The position numbers and the translations under genes are program-made. Shown here one piece after another: positions 6,255 to 12,571 of a stretch of 16,689 nucleotides of DNA. Source of the stretch: Alphaproteobacteria bacterium (GTDB taxonomy: Bacteria; Pseudomonadota; Alphaproteobacteria; Sphingomonadales; Sphingomonadaceae); the NCBI GenBank assembly GCA_016650315.1, contig JAENVZ010000202.1, positions 1 to 16,689 on the forward strand, written 5' to 3'. Under the pieces are notes generated by a model that saw only the letters and a program-made list of their open reading frames with translations, was not told where the DNA came from and ran no database searches. The first letter of the stretch is position 1, and every line of letters starts with the position of its first letter.

Positions 6255-7847
6255 ATGGCACATATTTCGAATATCAAATCTATTCTGATGGCGGGTTGCG
6301 CCTGCGCCGTTCTGAGCGCCTGCGGCGCGCAGGATGTAGCTTCGCCGGGTGAGGGCACGATTGTTCTGCCAACGCCAACGCCGACCCCAACGCCGACTCC
6401 CACCCCGACGCCCACACCAACGGCTGTTACCCCGGCATCTTCATGCCCCAATATTTCCGGTAGTGATCAGTTCACCGACCTTGGCACGATCACGGACGGC
6501 TCCAACACATGGCGTAATTGCCAATTCCCGGCCCGTTTCAATGCGACGACGGCCATCGCGAAGATTTCTGGCGTCATCTATTCGCTGGGTGGGCGCGTGG
6601 ATGTCGGTACTGACCAGGGTGCGGCAAGCACGGGTTCCAATGTTACGCTGACGATCGATCCGGGCGTTGTGATTTTTGGCGGCACCGGCAATAGCTATCT
6701 GGCCGTCAATCGTGGCAACAAGCTCAGTGCGGTCGGTACGGCTGCCAGTCCGATCGTCTTCACCAGCCGTCAGAACGTTCTGGGAAGCAACGATGATCAG
6801 TCTTCGGGTCAGTGGGGCGGCGTTGTTCTGCTTGGCCGCGCGAAGATCACCGACTGCGACGCTCCTGCTGCTGCTGCGGGCACCACGGCCTGCGAACGCG
6901 ACACCGAAGGCACAACCAATGCGCTTTATGGCGGTGCGGACGACGCCGACAACAGCGGTATCATGCGCTATGTTCAGATCCGCTATTCGGGCTTCGTGCT
7001 TGCCAATGGCAAGGAACTGCAGGGTCTGACCCCCAGCGGCGTCGGTTCGGGTACGGTTATCAACCATATCCAGATCCACAACAGCTCCGACGACGGCATC
7101 GAGGCGTTCGGTGGCAAGTTCAACATGAAGTATCTGGTGTTCACGGGTAACGAAGATGACAATCTGGACACGGACGTCGGCTTCCGCGGCGCTGCGCAAT
7201 ATGTGATCTCCGTGCAGCGCGCGAACGCTGACATCGGTGATACATTCACCGAAACGGACTCGAACGGTTCGACGACAGTGAACAACAAGAGCGAAGACGT
7301 ACTTCCGCGTCAGTATCTGAAGGTTGCCAACTTCACCCACATTCAGCGTTCGACCACCGGGGACGATGGTGCCGCGATGCTGGTACGTGGTGGTGCGGAT
7401 CTGGCCATGGTCAACGGCATTATCGTCAGTCCTAACCTGTCGTGCCTGCGCATCAACAGCACCGCGACGACGCGCGCTGCCAATGCGGGTCTGCAGGATG
7501 CTGGTCCGCCGAGCTACACGTCGGTTGATATGCAGTGCCCGACGACCCAGCCCTTCAAGGGAACGGGCGGTGTGACCGATGCCGAAGTGCAGACGATCTT
7601 CACGTCCGGCGCGAACAACAGCTTCACCTTCTCGGCGTCGCTGGCCAGCGTGTTCATCAACGGCGCGACCGAAACCGCGGCGACGGCGGCTGACCCCAAG
7701 GCAATCGATGCGGCCTTCGACACCACCAACTATGTCGGTGCGGTCAAGGATGCCAACGACACCTGGTATGCAGGCTGGACCTGTAATTCGGTGACGGCGG
7801 ACTTTGGCTCCACCAGCGGGTCCTGCACCGCGATCCCGACGACCTGA
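6255..7847 (+). CDS. Outer-membrane/surface lipoprotein with predicted parallel beta-helix, paired with a TonB receptor
   Basis: This is a 530-residue protein. The signal sequence ends in the lipobox LSAC, with C23 as lipidated residue. Residue +2 is Gly, not Asp, so outer-membrane sorting is expected. A tether of nine Pro-Thr pairs (39-56) follows. The body has strand-turn repeats like a right-handed beta-helix (LTIDPGVVIFGG, then SPIVFTSRQN, then GQWGGVVLLGRAKI). Acidic patches are at 226-235 (GGADDADNSG), 276-287 (NSSDDGIEAFGG) and 298-312 (GNEDDNLDTDVGFRG), possibly binding metal or ligand. I recognise this as a widespread uncharacterised family, often encoded beside TonB receptors. The ATG at 6255 has GGAGA just upstream and gives a proper signal peptide; a GTG at 6186 in frame does not. 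The following gene is the TonB receptor. A role in capturing a nutrient for that receptor is inferred. Confidence 0.82.
   Translation: MAHISNIKSILMAGCACAVLSACGAQDVASPGEGTIVLPTPTPTPTPTPTPTPTPTAVTPASSCPNISGSDQFTDLGTITDGSNTWRNCQFPARFNATTAIAKISGVIYSLGGRVDVGTDQGAASTGSNVTLTIDPGVVIFGGTGNSYLAVNRGNKLSAVGTAASPIVFTSRQNVLGSNDDQSSGQWGGVVLLGRAKITDCDAPAAAAGTTACERDTEGTTNALYGGADDADNSGIMRYVQIRYSGFVLANGKELQGLTPSGVGSGTVINHIQIHNSSDDGIEAFGGKFNMKYLVFTGNEDDNLDTDVGFRGAAQYVISVQRANADIGDTFTETDSNGSTTVNNKSEDVLPRQYLKVANFTHIQRSTTGDDGAAMLVRGGADLAMVNGIIVSPNLSCLRINSTATTRAANAGLQDAGPPSYTSVDMQCPTTQPFKGTGGVTDAEVQTIFTSGANNSFTFSASLASVFINGATETAATAADPKAIDAAFDTTNYVGAVKDANDTWYAGWTCNSVTADFGSTSGSCTAIPTT
6369..6422 (+). repeat. Pro-Thr hexanucleotide repeat (nine PT units)
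   Basis: Nine tandem CCN-ACN units encode the PT tether of the lipoprotein. Third codon positions vary between units, so it is not a fresh slippage tract. It keeps amino-acid rather than nucleotide identity, consistent with selection for a rigid extended linker. Confidence 0.85.
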
Positions 7848-7848
7848 T

Positions 7849-7873
7849 TTAGGGTCAGGACCTATTAATGACG
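7849..7873 (+). repeat. Left terminal inverted repeat of the MITE
   Basis: This 25-nt sequence is the exact reverse complement of 8094-8118. Similarity continues imperfectly inward (AGGATCGAGA here, GGGTCGAGA on the other side). It contains the palindromic core GGTC-AG-GACC and an ATG (7868) that opens a misleading reading frame into the TonB receptor gene. Confidence 0.9.
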
Positions 7874-8117
7874 AGGATCGAGACAGTGATGTCCGGGATG
7901 CTGTGGGAGGAGAAGCGCGAAAAGCGGGCGTTATGCCCGGTTGAGTGCTTCGACGAACCACAGCGCCCGGACATCGCTGCCCGAAGGGTGAGACGAATAA
8001 AGACGCTGGCGCGGTCGGCCGATTGCCAGATACTTCCAGTATCTGGCTGCACGCCCTCCCTCCCAGCGCCTTTATTCGCCTCCATCTCGACCCCGTCATT
8101 AATAGGTCCTGACCCTA
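7850..8117. mobile_element. MITE-like element, 264 bp plus TA target duplication
   Basis: Perfect 25-bp inverted repeats (7849-7873 and 8094-8118, starting TTAGGGTCAGGACC) bound a segment with no transposase gene. Taking GGG...CCC as the ends (7852-8115) leaves a TA on each side, as for TA-targeting families such as IS630/Tc1-mariner or some IS5-family groups. The interior folds back strongly: 7888-7906 pairs with 7958-7975, enclosing a CGGGC/GCCCG hairpin (7925-7939), and a second hairpin lies at 8025-8047. It sits 2 bp after the stop codon of the lipoprotein gene, between it and the native hairpin before the TonB receptor. It is non-autonomous and would need a transposase encoded elsewhere. 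The parent family cannot be named from this window. Confidence 0.8.
8025..8047. other. Perfect 10-bp hairpin inside the MITE
   Basis: GCCAGATACT (8025-8034) pairs with AGTATCTGGC (8038-8047) across a TCC loop. It is the most stable local fold in the element's right half. No T-tract follows, so it is not an obvious terminator; it may matter for transposase recognition or for transcript stability. Confidence 0.75.
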
Positions 8118-8118
8118 A
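8094..8118 (-). repeat. Right terminal inverted repeat of the MITE
   Basis: Exact reverse complement of 7849-7873. The outer 18 nt, up to the terminal CCCTA, recur with one mismatch at 11611-11628 in the same orientation. Confidence 0.9.
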
Positions 8119-8129
8119 CGACCAACCGG

Positions 8130-8165
8130 GGACGGAGCGGTGCGCAAAAATGCGCCGCTCCGTCC
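8130..8165 (+). terminator. Strong intercistronic hairpin between lipoprotein and TonB receptor genes
   Basis: GGACGGAGCG (8130-8139) pairs with CGCTCCGTCC (8156-8165), and GCGCA (8142-8146) pairs with TGCGC (8151-8155) around an AAAA loop. Only a GT bulge interrupts the 15 pairs. The downstream sequence is TGCTTTGC, a weak T-tract, so it may act as an attenuator or an RNA-stabilising processing end rather than a full terminator. It would let the upstream lipoprotein be made in excess of the receptor. Confidence 0.6.
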
Positions 8166-8194
8166 TGCTTTGCAAATCTCTTGGGGGATATCTC

Positions 8195-10900
8195 ATGTCG
8201 AAGCCGCTGACCTTGGCGAGCCTGCTCCTACTCACTTCCGCGCTCGTCGCTCCGGCTGCCATCGCGCAGACGGACACGCCAGCGCCCGCTGCCCCCGCCG
8301 ATCAGGCCAACACCGTTCTCGCCATGGCTGAACCGACCGACCAGGCCGGTGAGCAGGGGGAACAGGTCGATGTATCCATTCCCGGTGGCGGCATTGTCGT
8401 GGTTGGCCGGTACAACAAGAATATCGAACGGTCCGCGCCGCAGGTGGTGAACGTGCTGTCATCGGCCGACATCAAGCGGACAGGCGAAGGCGATATTGCC
8501 GGATCGCTACAACGCGTGACGGGCCTCAGCGTCGTTGGCAATGGCTACGTCTATGTCCGCGGCCTTGGCGATCGCTATTCACTGGCGCTGCTCAACGGAT
8601 CGCCATTACCCAGCCCAGAGCCGCTCAAGCGCGTTGTGCCGCTCGACATTTTTCCGACCAGCGTCATTGCTTCCACCTTGGTTCAGAAGAGCTTTTCGGC
8701 TAATTTCCCTGGCGAATTCGGTGGCGGCGTGATCAACCTGACGACCAAGGCGATCCCGACGGAGAGCTATCTGGAAATCGGTGGTGGCGTGTCGGGTAAT
8801 ACCGAAACGACGGGTCAGCTAGGCTATACCTATTATGGCAGCCGGACTGACTGGACAGGATTTGATGACGGTTCGCGCGATGTACCGCCGCTGCTGGCTC
8901 AGGCGTTCAAAAATGGCACCGACTTTTCGACGACCGCGACGTCCGATTTGCAGGCGATTGCCATGCAGTTCAACAATGCGCGCACGTCGCTGCTGCAAAA
9001 GAATGACAATATCCCTGTCAACTGGTCGGCATCGATCAATGGAGGAACATCAGTCGATGTCGGGGATGGTCGCCTTGGGATTATCGCGACGGCATCATTT
9101 GCAAACAAATGGCGTACCCGTGACGCCCTGCAACAGGCATCAATCGACCTGACGCAGCCGACCGGCAAATCCTTTCAGCGGGTGACGACGGATAATCAGG
9201 TGACGGTCAACGGCCTGCTTGGCTTTGGCCTTGAACTTGGCGAACAGAAAATCCGCTGGACCAATCTGTATATCCGCGACACGTTGAAGCGCGGCGCATT
9301 GGCGCTGGGCCAGAACGACGGCAACCTGCTGGGCGCCGACTATCTGCAACAGAGCACGGCCTGGTATGAGCGTCAGTTGATCGACACGCAGTTTGTCGGC
9401 GAATTCAAATTGGGTGGCGTCAGCCTCGACCTGCGTGGCACCTATGCCAATTCGCAGCGGGAAGCGCCCTATGAACGCGAATTCGAATATATCCGTACCA
9501 ATCGCGATCTCACCATCGATCCGGTCGGTGACAGATTTATCAATGCGCTCAACCGGCAACGCGGTGATGCGTCGGTCACCTTTAGCGACCTGAACGAGGA
9601 TCTATGGTTCGGCAGCGCCGACCTTAGCTATGCACTGATCCCTGATGTCGTTACGGCGACGGTCGGCTATGCCTATACCGATACGGCGCGTACGTCATCG
9701 CGGCATGAACTGCATTTTAACGGGACGAACCTGCCGATTTCGGTGCAGCAGGAACGCCCGGATTATCTGCTGTCGGACGCGACCATCCAGCTCTTTAATA
9801 TTACATTGCTGGACTTTACAGGTAATTATCCGACGTTCGACGCCACCTTGCGCGTTCACGCCGGATATGGGCAGGTTCAGGCGCAGGTCACGCCTGAAGT
9901 GTCGATCAATGCCGGCGTCCGCTATGAATCTGGAAAGCAGACTGTCACGGGTATCGATGTCTACAACACGGGCGTGATTCCGGTGACAGGTATCGACAAT
10001 AACTATTGGCTTCCGGCCGCTACGATCACCTGGCAGGCGGCGTCTGACATGCAGGTTCGCCTGAGCGGTTCAAAAACGATCGCCCGTCCGCAATTCCGCG
10101 AATTGATCGCACAGCCCTATACCGATACCGAGTCCAACCGTGACTATCGGGGTAATCCCTATCTGATCGACAGCGAGTTATGGAACGCCGATGTGCGTTT
10201 TGAATGGTATATTGATCGGGATCAGCGCCTGTCCGCAGCGGCGTTCTACAAAAAGATCGACAAGCCGATCGAAACCTACACCACGATCAACGACAAGTTC
10301 GACGTGAACACCAGCTTTGCCAACGCGCCAGAAGCCACCCTCTATGGCTTTGAACTGGAAGCGCAGAAATATATCGGTCTGTCGAATTGGTCCGATGCGC
10401 CGTTTTTTGCCAGCCGTCGGCTGGTGCTGATCGGCAACTACACTTACACTCAGTCGGAGATCAAAGTGGGGGCGGGCGATACGACATTGCCCTATACCTA
10501 TAACCCGGCGACAGGTTCCCCCTCGCTTGCTTCGGATTATTTCCTGAATGGTGAGCCGATGACGGGCCAGTCCGATCATCTCGTCAATTTCCAGATCGGT
10601 CTGGAAGACACTGACAGCCTGTCGCAACAGACGCTCCTGCTGACCTATGCCAGCGAGCGGGTTACCAGCCGTGGTCCCAATCTGGAACCTGACATCAAGG
10701 AACAGCCCGGTCTCAGCCTCGACTTCGTAGCGCGGCAGGGTATCAAACTGGGCGGTGTCAATGCCGAGCTGAAACTGGAGGCCCGCAATATCACTGGCCG
10801 CAAATACAAAGAGTTTCAGGAGCTTGGCAGCGCCAAGGTCTATTACAACCTGTACGACATTGGCCGGAGCTTTGCCGCTTCGGTGAACGTCAAGTTTTAG
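8195..10900 (+). CDS. TonB-dependent outer-membrane receptor
   Basis: This 901-residue protein has a signal peptide (MSKPLTLASLLLLTSALVAP, cleavage after AIA-24) and an Ala/Pro/acidic spacer. The plug domain is at about 68-185 (VVVGRYNKN ... LQRVTGLSV ... VYVRGLGDRYSLALLNG ... FPGEFGGGVINLTTK), followed by a beta-barrel to a C-terminal phenylalanine (AASVNVKF), the usual barrel-assembly signal. It imports a ligand across the outer membrane using TonB/ExbB/ExbD energy; the plug subtype (RGLGDRY, PSPEPLKR) does not tell the substrate. The true start is 8195: GGGGGA lies about 6 nt upstream and a signal peptide follows. The open frame extends back to 7868 only because it runs through the MITE in frame. 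It follows the lipoprotein gene, probably in one transcription unit, with the MITE and a hairpin between them. Confidence 0.92.
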   Translation: MSKPLTLASLLLLTSALVAPAAIAQTDTPAPAAPADQANTVLAMAEPTDQAGEQGEQVDVSIPGGGIVVVGRYNKNIERSAPQVVNVLSSADIKRTGEGDIAGSLQRVTGLSVVGNGYVYVRGLGDRYSLALLNGSPLPSPEPLKRVVPLDIFPTSVIASTLVQKSFSANFPGEFGGGVINLTTKAIPTESYLEIGGGVSGNTETTGQLGYTYYGSRTDWTGFDDGSRDVPPLLAQAFKNGTDFSTTATSDLQAIAMQFNNARTSLLQKNDNIPVNWSASINGGTSVDVGDGRLGIIATASFANKWRTRDALQQASIDLTQPTGKSFQRVTTDNQVTVNGLLGFGLELGEQKIRWTNLYIRDTLKRGALALGQNDGNLLGADYLQQSTAWYERQLIDTQFVGEFKLGGVSLDLRGTYANSQREAPYEREFEYIRTNRDLTIDPVGDRFINALNRQRGDASVTFSDLNEDLWFGSADLSYALIPDVVTATVGYAYTDTARTSSRHELHFNGTNLPISVQQERPDYLLSDATIQLFNITLLDFTGNYPTFDATLRVHAGYGQVQAQVTPEVSINAGVRYESGKQTVTGIDVYNTGVIPVTGIDNNYWLPAATITWQAASDMQVRLSGSKTIARPQFRELIAQPYTDTESNRDYRGNPYLIDSELWNADVRFEWYIDRDQRLSAAAFYKKIDKPIETYTTINDKFDVNTSFANAPEATLYGFELEAQKYIGLSNWSDAPFFASRRLVLIGNYTYTQSEIKVGAGDTTLPYTYNPATGSPSLASDYFLNGEPMTGQSDHLVNFQIGLEDTDSLSQQTLLLTYASERVTSRGPNLEPDIKEQPGLSLDFVARQGIKLGGVNAELKLEARNITGRKYKEFQELGSAKVYYNLYDIGRSFAASVNVKF

Positions 10901-10910
10901 GGCATTTCAA

Positions 10911-10951
10911 GGGCTGATCCGTTCTCGCTTTTGAGCGGGGCGGATCAGCCC
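10911..10951. terminator. Hairpin between convergent TonB receptor and oxygenase genes
   Basis: GGGCTGATCCG (10911-10921) pairs exactly with CGGATCAGCCC (10941-10951), with an inner CGCT-TTTG-AGCG stem. It starts 10 nt after the receptor stop and overlaps the last codons of the minus-strand oxygenase. It lacks a strong T-run on either side, so bidirectional termination is likely but not certain. Confidence 0.6.
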
Positions 10952-11577
10952 CACACACGTTCCCGATACCATTTCGTAATAATATATTTCACGCCTTTGC
11001 GCACCTTCATGCCTTGATGCATCGTTGCGGGATTGGGTTTTCCCGCTTCATCCATATTGTTCCAGCATAGCAATTTGCCTGCTTCGGGCTGGATGATCTT
11101 GTTCACCGATTTGAACCGTGTTGCACCGCCCGCTTCGGGTGTGTTGAGGTAGATCATGAAGGTCCAGGTGCGTTGCCCCGCAACCGAGCAATATCGGGCA
11201 TAATCCGCCCCATTGGGTTCGAAATAGTCGGTGTGCGCCTTGAATTCCTGTCCCACGTCATAACGCTGGCCCTGAATCGGTTCGCCATGCGCCGGGTCGA
11301 TGCCCGCAAAGGCGCAGATTTTTTGGTCGATTACCGCGACAAAGGGGTCGGTTGAGTCAAGATCGCAGGTTTCGCTGGTACGATAATAGGGGTCGCCGTT
11401 GGCATCCGCGATGGTCGAGGGGCGGCGGCGCACGTCGATCTGCGCGATGATTTCGCTACAGTCCTGCGGGTCCAGGAAATCGCGTTTGATGAGCAGCGTC
11501 AGCGCCGGACTGGGAAAGCGCTGTATGCCCGGATGCAGCATCAGATGATCGGGATATGCATTGGTAGTATAGCTCAT
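10945..11577 (-). CDS. Prolyl 4-hydroxylase-like 2OG-Fe(II) oxygenase
   Basis: This 210-residue protein has no signal peptide. It belongs to the P4H alpha-subunit-like 2-oxoglutarate/Fe(II) dioxygenases. The jelly-roll iron ligands are H115 and D117 (AHTDYF) and H187 (MHQG), and K197, ten residues after H187, fits the 2-oxoglutarate-binding lysine. Other family signatures are GQRYDVGQEFKAHTDYF, WTFMIYLNTPEAGGATRF and KLLCWNNMDEAG. It hydroxylates an unknown cytoplasmic substrate, or a protein before export. The ATG at 11577 is used; a GTG at 11589 in the same frame is possible, and neither has a strong ribosome site. It is convergent to the TonB receptor and divergent from gspC, with a solitary MITE end 34-51 bp upstream of this start. 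Oxygenases of this fold are often encoded near TonB receptors, which may reflect iron- or nutrient-linked expression. Confidence 0.88.
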   Translation of the reverse strand: MSYTTNAYPDHLMLHPGIQRFPSPALTLLIKRDFLDPQDCSEIIAQIDVRRRPSTIADANGDPYYRTSETCDLDSTDPFVAVIDQKICAFAGIDPAHGEPIQGQRYDVGQEFKAHTDYFEPNGADYARYCSVAGQRTWTFMIYLNTPEAGGATRFKSVNKIIQPEAGKLLCWNNMDEAGKPNPATMHQGMKVRKGVKYIITKWYRERVWG

Positions 11578-11610
11578 GGGACGGTCCACACAGTCGTTCC
11601 CGCTTTGCGC

Positions 11611-11628
11611 TAACAGGTCCTGACCCTA
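11611..11628 (-). repeat. Solitary copy of the MITE terminal repeat
   Basis: TAACAGGTCCTGACCCTA matches the outer 18 nt of the MITE right repeat at 17 of 18 positions and in the same orientation. No partner end or interior sequence is visible nearby. It may be the relic of a decayed element or a one-ended remnant, and it lies in the promoter region of the oxygenase gene. Confidence 0.6.
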
Positions 11629-11674
11629 GTGCAAATCCAAAAAAAGCGGTGCCTTTCATGCCGACAAGCCGCTA

Positions 11675-11718
11675 CTGACATAAATACGTCATGAATGAGT
11701 CATGGTAGCGTCAATAAA
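11675..11718 (+). promoter_or_regulatory. Tandem Pho-box-like array upstream of gspC
   Basis: Four consecutive 11-mers occur in exact phase: CTGACATAAAT, ACGTCATGAAT, GAGTCATGGTA and GCGTCAATAAA. Against the PhoB half-site CTGTCATAWAW they match at 10, 8, 6 and 7 of 11 positions; GTCA recurs at 11688, 11699 and 11710. PhoB binds such direct repeats one helical turn apart and recruits polymerase in place of a -35 box. The AATAAAT at 11713-11719 would be a possible -10 if only the first three units are operator. The array is 41 bp upstream of the gspC ATG, suitably placed to drive the secretion operon. Binding is inferred. Confidence 0.6.
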
Positions 11719-11758
11719 TCGCCCTAGCAGGCGATGCTGTCAGGGGGATGACTATCCA

Positions 11759-12571
11759 ATGCGCTTAAAACTGGATCGAAACTGGTTGACACGGCTTCCC
11801 CGCGGCGATGTCTTCGCCTGGGTGGAATTGCTGTTACTGGCGCTGATCGCATTGCAGCTTGCGCGTATCGTCTGGGCGGTCGTCACACCTGTTGGTACTT
11901 TTGGCGATTGGCGTCCGCGTCAGGCGGATATTCCTGCTGCCGAGACACGCACCACGCTGTTGTCCAGCTTTGATCCCTTTTTTCGGATGGTCGCGCCGGG
12001 TGGCGATCAGGTCGTGACCGCGCTGGATCTGAAACTATTCGGTACGCGCCTGAATGAAGGGTCGGGCGGCGGATCGGCGATTATCGCAACCCCTGATGAC
12101 ATGCAGGCGAGTTTTGCGCCGGGCGATGAGATATTGCCGGGCGTGACCCTGAAATCCGTCGCATTCGACCATGTCGTGATTGATCGGGGAGGCCGCGAAG
12201 AAACGCTTTTCCTTGACCAGTCGTCGCCCGCCCCGGTGGCGCAGCCCGAAGCTGGTCCTGATGGTGCGCCCGGACGGTCTGGTCAGGGGCTGACCCCCGA
12301 CAGCGTGCAGCGTGACATTGCCTTTGCCCCGCGCACTGAAGGCGGCCGCGTGACCGGCCTTGCGGTCAGTCCTTCGGGAACGGGGGCAGCCTTCCAGACC
12401 GCCGGATTCCGTCCGGGCGATGTCATTATTCAGGTGAACGGCCGCGCCATCGCGTCCGCTGCCGACATTCAGACCCTCACCGGCCAGCTTGCTCCGGGCA
12501 GCCGCATTTCCCTCCAGGTCGAACGGGGCGCCAATGTCGTTCCCATCGCCATGATCTTGTCGAGCCAATGA
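11759..12571 (+). CDS. gspC: Type II secretion system inner-membrane protein GspC
   Basis: This 270-residue bitopic protein links the inner-membrane platform to the secretin. It has a short basic cytoplasmic N-terminus, one membrane helix at about 18-42 (VFAWVELLLLALIALQLARI), and a periplasmic homology region at about 87-152 (LDLKLFGTRLNEG ... FAPGDEILPGVTLKSVAFDHV) that contacts GspD N0. A Pro/Gly linker leads to a PDZ domain at about 196-266 (AGFRPGDVIIQVNGRAI, 215-231) implicated in substrate selection. The ATG at 11759 follows GGGGGA about 10 nt upstream. It is the first gene of the operon, and its stop overlaps the gspD start (ATGA at 12568-12571), suggesting translational coupling. The Pho-box-like array lies directly upstream. 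Confidence 0.93.
   Translation: MRLKLDRNWLTRLPRGDVFAWVELLLLALIALQLARIVWAVVTPVGTFGDWRPRQADIPAAETRTTLLSSFDPFFRMVAPGGDQVVTALDLKLFGTRLNEGSGGGSAIIATPDDMQASFAPGDEILPGVTLKSVAFDHVVIDRGGREETLFLDQSSPAPVAQPEAGPDGAPGRSGQGLTPDSVQRDIAFAPRTEGGRVTGLAVSPSGTGAAFQTAGFRPGDVIIQVNGRAIASAADIQTLTGQLAPGSRISLQVERGANVVPIAMILSSQ

Noticed and set aside
6441..8099. 552-codon open frame on the minus strand
   Set aside because: It is antisense to the lipoprotein gene and runs into the MITE. It has Arg/Thr/Ala-rich low-information composition, no recognisable domain and no ribosome site, as expected for a shadow frame in GC-rich DNA.
8095..8116. Pho-box-like GTCATTAAT plus GTCC 11 bp later in the MITE right end, before the TonB receptor
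   Set aside because: It is dictated by the terminal repeat sequence, and the second unit is poor. It may be worth scoring, but it is not evidence of PhoB control.
7850..8117. Riboswitch or structured regulatory RNA upstream of the TonB receptor
   Set aside because: The folds are bounded exactly by perfect inverted repeats and a TA duplication, and one end recurs elsewhere, so a mobile element explains the structure better. No known riboswitch core was recognised.
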